Of a DNA stretch of 64,000 nt, positions 50,301-62,824 are shown one piece after another (positions within the stretch are counted from its first letter, which is position 1; the number at the start of each line of letters is the position of its first letter). The position numbers and the translations under genes were made by a program. Below the pieces are notes generated by a model. That model made no database searches. It saw only the letters and a program-made list of their open reading frames with translations, and was not told the origin of the DNA. The stretch is from Chondrosia reniformis (taxonomy: Eukaryota; Porifera; Demospongiae; Chondrillida; Chondrillidae): contig OX359201.1 in NCBI GenBank assembly GCA_947172415.1, forward strand, positions 1,860,001 through 1,924,000. The letters run 5' to 3'.

Positions 50301-53300
50301 CCTATTTAAAAATTTTATAATTATAAATATGAATATGATTAATTCCTTTAACAATTCACATGTCTTACAAAATATACAATGCTTTAACAATATATATATA
50401 TATTATTCATGTTTTGACTCATCTGCTTATACGTATGTACATACATATATACGTACATCGTACGTACATGTATACTGTAAAGGCATTTGAGAATTAGAGA
50501 TCAATTACTATTTTAATAAATATCATCTGATTTGCGATTTTCTATATTAGGTGATGATCAATCTAAAATCAAGTCATCAACCGGTGAGAAGGCTAATAGG
50601 GATATATATAATGCAAATGATTTAATTATATAAAAGTGATTCTTATTATAACACAGCTCTGATAGCAGTAATAATTATTGGAGGATTACTTTTGATTCTA
50701 CTAGCAACAGTATTTATTGCTGTCTTTCTTTGGAGAAGAAGAAAAAGGAAGTAATTATTATATTAACCTATTTAAGTAGTTGAAAAGCACTCCATGACTT
50801 TTTCCTGATCCAGATACCCAACGAGTCAAGCTAGATCTAATATTCACGAGTATGTTGAGGTAGAAACTGGCCATGACCAACACACCGATGAACAAGTGCA
50901 TGTATATTCAGAAGTTTCAGTGAACAAAGCAAGAGTAACTGAGCCAGTAAAGGGTCCACCTGCCATTCAAAGTTACAAAAAATACGCAGATTCTATGAAG
51001 ACAAAGCAACAAGGACGTATGTTAAAATGTTTCTCTGAGGAGTATATATATATATGTATAGTTAATTAGCAGAGCCAAGTGGACAAGTATAGCAAATGAT
51101 AATATATAAAGTTTCAGTTAATATACAGTTGTAAGTTACAGTTAAGTTAGTTCTTCAGTATATAGATATACGTATATCCTAAAATCTATTTTTTCAAAAT
51201 ATTAATGGTCACAAAAATAGAACTTAGGCTCCTCCCATTAGATCAATGTACCCTTCAAGAAACATGAATGGGAGGGGTAACCTATTTTGGTAGAATTTGA
51301 GCACACAGTAATTGTTTATAGATTTTACATAGTATATTATAGAGACTTCTGTCTGGCCAATTGGAAAGAAGAAAGAGAAGACACATGAATCTTTGTCTAA
51401 AATTCTTACCCGACTTTTATAGGCTTGTTTAAATTATTACAGAATAGGCATATATATCTATAGCATGTAGGTAATTTGACATGCATGTGCACTATTTTTC
51501 TAATATTCCACTCATCCTTGTGTATCTTGTGTATATGTATAATAAACATTATACAGAAACCTGTCAAAGGCCACTTTCAAATGAACTAAAAAGATTCCTT
51601 CAATTTGTTGAAGAAATGTTTGTGCAAGGAAAAACAGTATTTGAACAAGAATTTAAGGTAATATGTAAAATAATCAATATATACATTATGATACTATATG
51701 CATGCATGCATCAAATATTCATGTCATTTTTGTTGAATGATGTCTGTCGATCATTTGAGTTTCAATTTTATAAAAGCATTTTAAAAATAAAATCTATATA
51801 TAGACATATAGACGAATGTATGTAATACAGTGAAAACTTAACTAAATTTTGCGAGTGTGATACAGTATTATTTAATTAATCGCTTTAAATGTGTGACTTT
51901 ATACAGAGTATTGCCAAGCAGACTACATCATCAGTAGCCATTGGACAGTCAAACAGGAAGTACAACAGATTTAAAAACATTTATCCATGTAAGATCTAGA
52001 CCTGTTACTTTTGTAGAATTATAAACTTTAATCCTTCCATGCAATAGATGATTTCTCAAGAGTCTGTCTATCAACTGATCAAATAAATGGAAATGACTAC
52101 ATTAATGCTTCATTCCTTGATGTATGTATATATACATACATGATAAACTATTTAAACTCATTGAATAGAACGTTTTTAATTAGTATTGTATTGATGTAAA
52201 GGAATGCAGAGGAGATATATTGTATATGCTACGGTAATCTTTATATCTAACTATATATCTTAACATGCATATATGTTTGTGTATATTATATGTAGGGTTA
52301 CAGCTACAAAAACTACTATATTGCTTCACAAGGTAATAAATATAATGATTAAATGTGAATTTATATGGAATTTTGAAGCTGTTGTACAATTATAACATCA
52401 TGGCATAATATTTGTGCATGTTTATGCTGTAATATATATATATATACAGTACAAGTTACAATATATATATACAAATTGAATACATTAGCTCCAACTTCAG
52501 AAACAATAAATGCCTTTTGGCAGATGATAATTGAAAATAAGCCAATATTTGTTGTCATGGTGACCAAGTTTATTGAAAATGGAAAGGTACGTATATATAT
52601 TACGTACAATACAGCATTAAGCATTTATGACCTTCCATGTGAAAAGGGACATTTTCGTATGGAAGGTCACATTTATAGATAGTCGATATACTTCAGTTAG
52701 TATATATAAAACCTTATATGCGCATATTAAATATACAGTATATATATTCTTTAACTTATTCGATTTTCGTTTCAAATGTAGTCTAAATGTGAAGAATACT
52801 TTCCAATTGAAATTGGGGAACTGAGGACATTTGGAAAATTTAAAGTGAAAACAATTTCAATGACCTACCAAATTGAACATGAAATACGAAAAATTGAAGT
52901 AACACTAGTCAGTTTGTAACTTGTGTTTACTGGTATATAATTAGCAATCCATGACCACTTTTTACAAGTATATATATATTAGTTATTATATATTCCTTTT
53001 AACAGGATGAGACTACTCACACATTTGAACATTACTTCTTCACTGGATGGCCGGATCATGGAGTACCTAAATATCCAACCACACTGTTAAGAATGTTGTA
53101 TCACATTAGAGAAATCAGAAAAGGCAGTAATCCAATGCTTGTTCACTGCAGGTAAATTTGATTAATCTCACTTGTATATACGTACATGTAGTTAATATTT
53201 ATGTATTAGCTTTCACTCTATATAAAAACAGTGCTGGAGTTGGTCGTACTGGTACATACATTGCACTGGACTACATTCTGGATCAGATCAATGCTGAACA

Positions 53301-54091
53301 GACTGTAGACATAAAAGGAGTTGTAGAGAAAATGAGACAAAAGAGAATGTTCATAGTACAGACTGTGGTGAGTTAATTTGCCTTAATCATTTGGCCTAAG
53401 TGAGGAAGTTATTATTGTTATTTTATATAGGACCAGTACATGTTCTTGTATAATGCAATAAGGGAAATGCTGCTATGTGGAGATTCCTGTATTGCCTCGT
53501 ATGACATGAAGAGGCATGTAATGGACATGTCTCATGTGTCGCAGGAGGGGGAGTCTGGATTTGAAACACAGTTCAAGGTAGAGTTGTCATTTAATAATTA
53601 ATTACAAACATATAGACTAGAGACTAAATAAATCCTATTCTAAAAGTACACAGAAATCCTCTATGTACATGTCATATAAACATGAAAGAGGCCATAAAAA
53701 GACTGAAGCCTTATAAGGCTCTATATGAAAATCAATGTTCCACAGTGAAAGTCTGGAGGCACAAACACTCCATGATGCATATATATGATCACAATTCAAT
53801 TATGTACGTATATATATAAAAATACATGTATACATATATACTATGCATGTCCTCTTGGTATATACAAGCTTGAAAAGACTTGACATTATTATACTTAGGT
53901 ACAGTACAAAAATATATATATCACGTTACCAGGGCAACCTGGCGATATTGGGGGAGTTATAAACCTTATATTTTACGCTTGAACTAGTGATATATATATC
54001 TCTTATGCATCACACTTTAGTCTGGTATAACTAGTACATATATACGTATATGGAGAGAGAAAGAACAATGTCCTATATATACAGCTCACAC

Positions 54092-54127
<36 letters not shown>

Positions 54128-56790
54128 TTGTAGAAAAATTGCGTTATTTTTTTGACTGTGGTCATCTGTACATTCATATATGTATATATATGTACTTAAC
54201 ACCTTTAATTTTCCTCTGTATGAATAGACACTGGGAAAGTTAACATTAGTTTCTTCAAGTGATAGAAAGGTCCCTGGAATGAAAGATAAAGTACGTTATA
54301 AAGACAGGGCTCCTGGTAAGTTAGAGAACAATTTTTTTATTTTATTTGTTCACAGAGGAATTAATACTTGAAATTTGTTAGATACAGCTTTACACATCCA
54401 TAGATTCCCAGGGTCACCATTGAATGATGGAATAGCCATAAATAGCTGCATGTCTGGCACAGTGAAGAAGAAGAAAGTAGAAGGAGAAATCTTTGTATCT
54501 TCATCCAAAGCTCTTTACCTATAGGCCTTTATTCTAAAGAGCTAGGATGTATATAGCATGTTAGAAAAAGTGGAAAAAGATGTGATTTTAATATTTTGTG
54601 AGCTGATGATGTGTGTAAATTTAGTTATAAAACCATTAATATGTAAATTTGATACTTTTAGTAAAAGGGAAGCATCTCTATGTGTCTCTTGGAAAGCTGC
54701 AACATATGTTTGAAATCAATGCGTCATTAGTAGATGTAAGCCATATACATTAAACAGGTCTATAGTGGGTGGAGCAATGCATGATATGAATATATTTATG
54801 ATTGATCATAATGAGTTTCTGGCATATACATATGTTAATGGCAAAAGTGTGATAGCAATTTTTATGTATTATATGAGATTCTTTGTAAATATTTACCTAT
54901 ATATAATATATATGATCCACATCATGGGTCAATGATTATATATAATATATTACTGATCAATTGCAAGTCTATATATCACCCTATAATTAATGATATCACT
55001 CTAATTAATGTGTTGACTTATATATTACTTATTCCTATCTACATAGTTAGTAAACATATTTAAAAGGGGGAAATATGAACTCTACATATTGTTGTTGTAT
55101 GCTCCAAACATGCTGCATTTCATATAATTTATATAGGGCCATCACAGTCCAAAGGCATTCATTGCAGCACAGACTCCAATGGTTACTAGTATTTTGGACT
55201 TTTGGACATTAATTTGTGAAACAAACTGTTCAGTTGTCGTACTGGTGTGTCCACTCTTTGAGAATGATCAGGTAATTATATCCCCTAGGCCTCCCTTAAA
55301 TATAATGTTACATGTTCTGTTTCATCTAAGCATTTTAGTATAACCTCTTGATTTTATATTTATATTACATAAAACTACAAGTTAGATCTAGTTTAGAAAA
55401 AAGTACAAAAAGTACAAATTGAGGTATATATAATATAGAGGGGGTGAATTAGAAGTTATACGGATTGTGTTTATCCATGTTTCCAAATCCGAATGTATGT
55501 TTCATTACTCTTTGTACAGTGCTACATGGGACAATGTAGCCCTAGTGTGCATCCAGCACATGATGCACTTTAATAATAATATATAATTATACTTGTTATA
55601 GTTATATTGTTTAACAATCAAATCACTTTTGTAGGAATCATGCTATCCATTTTGGCCAAATGAAGTTGGAATTGTGTCTCAGTGTGAATCCATTTCAATC
55701 ACCTGCATTAAGGCAAAGACACAGAGCACACTTGCCACATACAAACTAACAGTTGACAGTGAAAACATGGTAAGTACATGCATACACAAGACATAGATAT
55801 AATATTTATATAGAAAACAAACAAAATTGTATTTTTAGAAAGGTTTCCGTTAATATTTCAAAACTTTTGAAATGTTGAGAAATGTACGTACGTACATGTA
55901 GTTGGTAATAATTTTGAATTATCAGACATTTCAACCTACGGGTCTTCTTCAGTCAGTTCAAAAAAGTTCAAAAGATGATCATGAATTGAACCTTTTAAGA
56001 GATATACATATACACATGCAAGTAATTGCTTATTATGTATTTCTATTATATTTCAGACTTCTCCATTGGAGGTGTCACTGTATCATCATACAACATGGAC
56101 AGAGAGAGGGAGAACTGATTCACTTGTACTCTTCAATTTGTTGTCTGAAATGGACATAATGAAGCAAAAGCAACAAAAGGATGCTCCAGTGATAGTTGCT
56201 TGCAAGTAAGAGAGTATTATTCGTACTATCCATAGCCACAATTGGGTCTCACCTTATATACCTATATATACCTGTTCATTACAATGTATAAATATAGTGA
56301 TGGTCTTGGTCGAAGTTGTACATTCATAGCAATTTGGTCTCTGATTGAACAGCTGAAGACAGAAGGACAGATTGATGTACTCAATACAATCAAGTCAATC
56401 AGAACACAGAGACCAGGAGCTATACCTGAACTGGTAAGACTACATTAAGCATTGCATTGCATGGAATTGGAATAATAATTTTGATTGTTTTCTAATAATT
56501 TGTTTGTTAGTGTGTGCATATGTACAGTGTGTCACATGTTCTAAAATGGCTACTTTGCTCTTGGCCAAATAAATGATATAAATTCAAATGTTCTTAATTG
56601 CTAGTATAAAATTGATATTGAATAGGGAAGCCATTTTTAGAACTTCCTTATTTATGTAGAGATCTAGAGAACTACGTATTTGTTATGTATTACATGTATC
56701 TCATATATTCAGGAGCAGTACATCCTGTGTCATGAAGTGGTTGTGGACTATTTGGATGCCTTTGAAGAATACTCCAATTTCAAATATTAA
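47361..56790 (+). CDS. RPTP gene 5: intact receptor tyrosine phosphatase
   Basis: The 26 exons sum to 3687 nt (1228 aa plus stop): 47361-47391, 47469-47528 (signal peptide), 48070-48375 and 48541-48864 (Ig), 49025-49318, 49413-49721, 50000-50290 (FN3), 50551-50583 (linker), 50657-50750 (TM), 50814-51016 (juxtamembrane, YSEVS), 51557-51657, 51907-51988, 52048-52121, 52296-52332, 52489-52586, 52782-52907, 53006-53151, 53232-53367, 53431-53577 (D1), 54228-54315, 54662-54735, 55137-55271, 55635-55769, 56057-56205, 56298-56433, 56713-56790 (D2). Closest to gene 4 in exon layout (both have the small linker exon) and in introns. D1 has [17 protein letters not shown] and a Q-loop reading IVQTV. D2 has WTERGRT (Pro to Thr compared with paralogues) and VACNDGLGRS. 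The start is the MMKNK methionine pair; an ATG 7 nt upstream opens a frame that stops within the exon. Confidence 0.92.
51347..51475 (+). repeat. Penelope-like tail fragment in gene 5, before D1
   Basis: CTGTCTGGCCAATTGG, then ATCTTTGTCTAAAATTC and TTTATAGGC. Shared with gene 4 at 38693. Confidence 0.65.
53913..53997. mobile_element. Small palindrome-ended insert in gene 5
   Basis: ATATATATCAC at one end and GTGATATATAT at the other, with GTTACCAGGGCAACCTGGCG inside. Absent at the matching place in gene 4 (about 41410), so it is a recent small MITE-like insertion or a loss in gene 4. Confidence 0.45.
54445..54590 (+). repeat. Penelope-like tail fragment in a D2 intron of gene 5
   Basis: Shared with 24248 and 41812 (GTCTGGCACAGTGAAGAAG, TTCATCCAAAGCTCTTTACC). 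Confidence 0.7.
55515..55575 (+). repeat. LINE-like 3' tail in a D2 intron of gene 5
   Basis: Same insertion as 25300 and 42870 (TGCTACATGGGACAATGTAG). Confidence 0.65.
55890..56000 (-). repeat. Repeat with CTGAAGA-stem motif, D2 intron of gene 5
   Basis: Shared insertion with 25635; plus strand TTTCAACCTACGGGTCTTCT. Confidence 0.55.
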
Positions 56791-57289
56791 CATACTATAT
56801 AGCTACGTTGTGTGATTTTGTAAAACATTATTTGGTGAATTGGGTGAGAATTTTCTTAACTATTTTGGCTGTATTGTTGTGTGAAATTGGATTGTGTATA
56901 TACGTGTACATTGGATATATTGTTATGATGCTTAATGCATGTATTAAACATTCAAACAGGAGCTTATATAATATATATTTTAATATGTTTTATACATACA
57001 TCAAAAATAATCTTATCATGTTATGCCATAGAGATTATCTACCATAATAGGTCTCATAGTATCAGATCTAATTAATATAACAAAAGTACATCTATTAGTT
57101 AGCATTTTTCATGGTATGGGTATGCATTAAGAAATGCATATAGCTAAATACGTACTTGTGCTGTATAGTGTAATTGATTAGAACAGATTCTGAATATAAG
57201 ACCTGTCCTAAGCTATTACAACTACACAGTGTATATGTATCTAATGTATGTAGGTGAAATAACAGACCCATTCTTAAAACCTTCCAAGT

Positions 57290-57592
57290 GTTTGCCTTCG
57301 TAATCTTCATATAAAATCTGCAAAAATTGTACATCCAATTATTCAGTTGTCTTCATCAGTGGTATTCTACAGCAAATGAGAGACGGGAGTGGAATAAATA
57401 CACAAACACAGGTTAGGAACTGCATCTCGGGACTGTATTTCTCTCTGAGGAACCTATATATAGACCTGAGTGGTTAGGTGGTCTTTACTTTGTATGTACG
57501 TATATATGAGCGTGACACTAACCAAAGTTTGAAATTATATAACCAAACGTTTTGACAACTATTCAGTTGTCTTCATACAGCAATTCCATATA
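57290..57592 (-). repeat. Repeats with CTGATGA plus hairpin, spacer after gene 5
   Basis: Copy of 3720-4040 within the segmental duplication. Confidence 0.6.
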
Positions 57593-59522
57593 TATATATT
57601 TAATATCTATACATAAAATAAAACCTATACATAATCACTATATTGTACATAATTTATATAGATTAGCCATTGTATTAGAAACAAGACTAATACCTACGTA
57701 TATAGGACCCTATAGCTCATATATGTATAGATTGAGCATGTATTTTTAAATTAATTATATAAATGGAATACATAGTAGATGTGTATATATTAAATTTACA
57801 CGTCTAAAAATGTATTCATTATGTTTCTGTATATAGTTTAGTATATTGTTTGTCGGTAACCTACGTACGTATATATCAGTGATGCATTTTAATGATGTAT
57901 ATATTTACGTAGTGTATGTACTGTATGTATGTATGTACTGAAAGGCTTCCTTATTGAAAATGTGGTTGGCTATATATATAAATAATCTGCAGAGACATGT
58001 ACAGGATCAGTAATTTTAGTTCATGGTTATCCTTGAACTGTAGATTTTAAACTATATATCTCTAGTTGGGACAGTAAGAGTTGCCAAACTCACACAATGA
58101 GGAAAAATGATTATATCTGTTTTTGCTGTAAGCTACGAATACTATAGTGTAATTTGAATGTATACAGTATATATCATATATATAGAATAATTCTCTCAAG
58201 TGTAATTTAAGAAGTAGCTCTTTTATATACTTATTCTTTTATATATAGTCGCTTTGGCAATTCTTTTGAGATGTAGTTCAACTACTGTTTCTTTCAATGG
58301 TAAGTGTTATACCATTAATATAGATTTTGTACAAAATCTGTTATTATAGACTATATACATACAGTACATATATAGTCTATATGATGCATGATGTATAAAG
58401 AATAAATTAAATACATAATACAGTTAAATATTTAACATGCAATTGTATTTACAATACTGGTATAATTATAAATATTCAGATTCCATATATATACATACAG
58501 CCAGTATGTGCATGCATGTATGCATATCATCATTTTAACTTGACAAATAGATTAGGATTGTTCTGGTTTCCTGTTAAATGAAATAATCTTTATAATGTAT
58601 ACACATGCATGCCTCATTACACGATAGGTTTCCTCTATATACATGCAATTGATATACTCAAATTGTACAGGGAACCTATAGTAATTTATGTATGGTGATG
58701 TACGTATTTACTTTCAGTCAAAGTTAGGATCGATGCTTATCCAAACATTTCTGAAGTGGAGCAAGGAACAACAGTGGTTTTGGTGTGTAGAGTGGTTGGA
58801 GTATCTTATGGAAGTGAACTGACTTATAACTGGACATGTGCTAGTGGAAGTACTTGTGACAATCCATCAGAACCATCACAGCATGGTTCAAGGGGGCAGT
58901 ACAACAACACAGTAGTAGTGGATATAGTAAGGGAATGGGATAATGGAGACTACCAATGTAGTGTATCTAATAGAAGTGATGGAGTGATACTGGGGAGTGA
59001 TACTCACAGGATCAGTGTTACAGGTTTGTTTACTAGCTTCCTCATTCCTCCATTATACCTCCTTTATATGGTAAAATAGATGAATTTCATTTTGAAAAAT
59101 ACAGCTGGAGTGTCCATGTATATCAAAACAAGTTCACAGTATCCTGGAATCTACTTTCCAAGAAACAGCTTTGTCACTGATGGAACTCCAATATTAATAG
59201 AAGGGAATAGTAGATATCGCATCCTCTGTTACAGTAGTGGTGCAGGTCAAGTGTCATGGTATTATAGAAATGGAACTAAACCACTCTTTTCAGTTCACTC
59301 TTATTCATCATATTATACAACATTTTATACCACTCGAGGTAGGTTTAACCAGTTAACAAGAAAAATTTCTAGGAATCCTTTGACAAATGAAGAATTCTAC
59401 TGTCAAGGAAATCAGAAGACAGCATGGTTTGGAATGTTTGTCAATCCAAGTAAATAAGCATTCTGAATTATATGTAACAGTGAAATGCACATTTCATATA
59501 TAGTTTTAGGCTTGGAATTATT

Positions 59523-59545
59523 AGGGGCTGCCTGCGGCAGCCCCT
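59523..59545. repeat. GC-rich 23-bp palindrome, orientation 2 (loop inverted)
   Basis: Same arms as 5960-5982, but loop TGC, so the 23 bases are the exact reverse complement of the copy in gene 2. Confidence 0.85.
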
Positions 59546-61494
59546 TATATTGTTTTCATTTGCCGATTACGTTGTACGGCTTCATGTTACGGAAAGATAT
59601 ATATATATATAATACGGGTTCATACGCAACTATTATAACACTTATTTTATACGTCGATATATCGTTTTTGCAAATGGCGGCGTTCAGGAAGCTTTAGTTA
59701 ACGAAGCTTTTCCATCGTTATTTATAAAGTTCAGGACACTTAAGCGTCCTCAATCGTTAGCATTACGAATATATATATTAAATCCCAACGATGCGGCCAA
59801 GTAGTTCGAGTTAATTCGGGGGCGGCAGCCCCACGAGTTTTTAAACTCAAACTACTTGTTTTTACAAAATTACTACATTTTTGCACATGCACAATATATT
59901 TTCTTTCTAACTTTTACTGTAGATACTACCTCTCTCTCCTCCAATGAAATCCTATTAATTACAAAACTCACTCAACATTCCATTACACTCAGCTGGACTA
60001 GTGTTAGTGGAAGCTCTGGATATTACATCAGTTATGAAAGACTGGACTTCTCAGTACCAGTCACACCAACCTACAGGAGGTTGGGTGGATCTGACAATAC
60101 AAGTGTTACTCCGAACAAGCTGACAGCTGGAACTAGATACATGATTAGAGTGTGGGCTACAGATGGTAGTGGAGTCAGTCAACCCATAAAGAAGACAGTT
60201 AAAACAGAAGATGACAGTAAGCTTAATATAAAACTATAAGGCCATATATATCTAAATCTCTCTATTCAGTTCCTAGTCCTCCACGTCTACTAAGAATTAC
60301 AAGAGATATTGAAAATGGAGTTGAGTTGAACTGGCTACCTCCTGTTAATCCAAATGGAGTGATCACTTCTTATGAGATTGAGTACACTACAAACAGTGCC
60401 TTTAACACAATCAGTGGAACTGTACTTACCCAAAATAGTTTAACACACTACAACTGGACAGGACCAGAGTTCCCTACATACTACATGAGAGTGAGGGCAG
60501 TCAACTCAGCTAACACTAATATTAGTACAATGTCTAAACCTTCAAATGTCATAAAACTGTGTTTGGGAACAGAGAGAGGTACATGTAATTGACACATTAA
60601 TATGTTTACTTCAATGTGAAAATATTATTTATGTACAGATGATTTGTAAAGTTTCAAGGTTACTGTACTGTAAGACTGATGTTATACATGTTTATAATAA
60701 AAAATGTAATCAAAAATTGATAATGAAAACGTAAAGCCAACTTCTATACATTATTAAAGATTAAGAGATTAGTATTAAAGATAACAAAGTCTAAATAGGT
60801 TATATAATGATCATGTATTTACAAACCTATAATTGAATATATATATACTGACATTAATTGGTCATGTATTAAATACATTACCCTAGCACCAGATAAGCCA
60901 ACAGGATTGAGAGAAATAACAGAACAAACAACAATGACAGCTGTCTACATTGAATGGAATGAGTCACCTCCAACTACATGTGATGGAGTTACTTGGTATG
61001 AATTGAGTTATACAATAGACAAGACTTGCACTTGCAATGTGCTAACATGCCATAAACATGTTTATGGTGGATAAAGATTTTGAGACATTCACACAATTAT
61101 ACTCCCACCACTTTGCCTTTGTATATATATATGTGTATAAATGCCTGTCATGTTATAAATTCACTACATAATGTATATAGGCCAGGCCCTGGACGGGGCA
61201 AGTTAAAAATCTGAAATATGTTCCTCAATTGGGTCAGTGTGGTTACATGATCATGGTAATAGCTGATGCAAGAACCAGAGCCATAGAAATTCTCCACATG
61301 CTGTACCTATTTCAATATTATATGGTAGTGGAGAATTTGATTAACCACACCCTGCAGTGATATTCATTGTGTCTGGTTAACTGTATTTATAGGAAAAGCT
61401 GTGTGTACCATATACAGAACCATACCAATATGCTTGAAAACAAATATTAATGCATTATATGTATATGCGTGTATAATTACGAAGAGGTAGGTTT

Positions 61495-61600
61495 ATATTT
61501 GAGCATCAGCAACACTTATATTTTGAGAAACAAAAATTTGAACGTTACCACCTATATATGTCGGTCTTCTTCAGCAATAAATGAGGTGTTGAAAGGTGCA
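61495..61600 (-). repeat. Dispersed repeat with CTGAAGA motif (gene 6)
   Basis: Plus strand: GAGCATCAGCAACACTTA, then AACGTTACCACC and GGTCTTCTTCAGCAATAAAT. Shared by descent with 1935-2045, since the whole segment is gene 1-like. Confidence 0.6.
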
Positions 61601-62824
61601 AAGTTAAAATATATAGAAGAAGGTGGCATGGATAGAGTTGTGGTGTAATGTCCTTTTGTGCATAATAAATTAAAATAAAAAAAATAATTGTAAATTTATG
61701 TAAATAAAAGTGGTATTGGATGATGTGATTCCAAATGCCGTCTACATGTACTCCTGTTGTTCAAACAAGTGGTATTCTGAATCAGCAAAACTTCTTTATT
61801 GCTTTCTTGTGTATAATTACATCTATATATATGTATATTTACCAATGTTATAGAGTTTAACAAGCAAATCACTTTTGTAGGAATCATGCTATCCATTTTG
61901 GCCAAATGAAGTTGGAAGTGTTTCTCAATTAATGTGGATCATTCTCAATCACTTGCATTCAAGCACATACACAGAGCACACTTACCACATACAAAATTAT
62001 GTTGGGAAATAATAAACCAGTAAGTGCAATTAAGACTACTATATTCACAGAAACAATTTCAGCAATATATTTTTACATTAACATTAATAGACGTCTCCAT
62101 TGGAGGTGTCACTGTATCATTATCCAACATGGACAGAGAGAGGGAGACCTGATTCACTTGTACTCTTCAATTTAATGTCTGAAATGGACATAATGAAGCA
62201 AAAGCAACAAAAGGATGCTCCAGTGATAGTTGCTTGCAAGTAAGAGAGTATTATTCGTACTATCCATGGCCACAATTAGGTCTCTCCTTATATACCTATA
62301 TACCTGTTCATTACAATGTATAAATATAGTGATGGTCTTGGTCGAAGTTGTACATTCATATCAATTTGGTCTCTGATTAAACAGCTGAAGACAGAAGGTC
62401 AGATTGATATACTCATTACAGTCAAGTCAATCAGAACACAGAGACCAGGAGCTATACCTGAACTGGTAAGACTATACATTAAGCATTGCATTGCATGGAA
62501 TTGGAATAATAATTTTGATTGTTTTCTAATAATCTGTTTGTTAGTGTGCAATTGTACAGTGTATCACATGTTCTAAAATGGCTGCTTTGCTCTTGGCCAA
62601 ATAAATGATATAAACAAATGTTCTTATTTACTAGTATAAAATTGATATTGAATAAGGAAGCCATTTTGAGAACTTCCTTATTTCTGTAGAGATCTAGAGA
62701 ACTATATACGTATTTGGTATGTATTACATGTATCTCATATATTCAGGAGCAGTACATTCTGTGTCATGAAGTGGTTGTGGACTATTTGGATGCCTTTGAA
62801 GAATACTCCAATTTCAAATATTAA

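Larger units (their letters stand above)
56298..60868 (+). repeat. Segmental duplication, copy B (end of gene 5 to FN3-2 intron of gene 6)
   Basis: Partner of 2745-7564. Similarity continues past the TTAA empty site into FN3-3 up to about 61041, where copy B jumps to D2 intron sequence. Confidence 0.9.
58097..62824 (+). pseudogene. RPTP gene 6: intact ectodomain fused to a D2 fragment; possible secreted form
   Basis: Near copy of the 5' half of gene 2. Exons: 58097-58127, 58249-58299 (signal peptide), 58718-59023 (Ig1), 59105-59449 (Ig2), 59923-60216 (FN3-1), 60270-60578 (FN3-2), 60887-61041 (first half of FN3-3). At about 61041 the FN3-3 coding sequence runs straight into DNA matching a D2 intron of gene 1 (near 1511). 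TM, D1 and the start of D2 are gone. Reading on, the frame stops at 61072-61074, giving an open 507-aa product with a signal peptide and no membrane anchor. Downstream D2 exons survive near 61881-62019, 62093-62240, 62329-62465 and 62747-62824, but the first carries a 4-nt insertion (TTAA, near 61930) that shifts frame. Dead as a phosphatase; possible soluble decoy if transcribed and polyadenylated. Confidence 0.85.
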
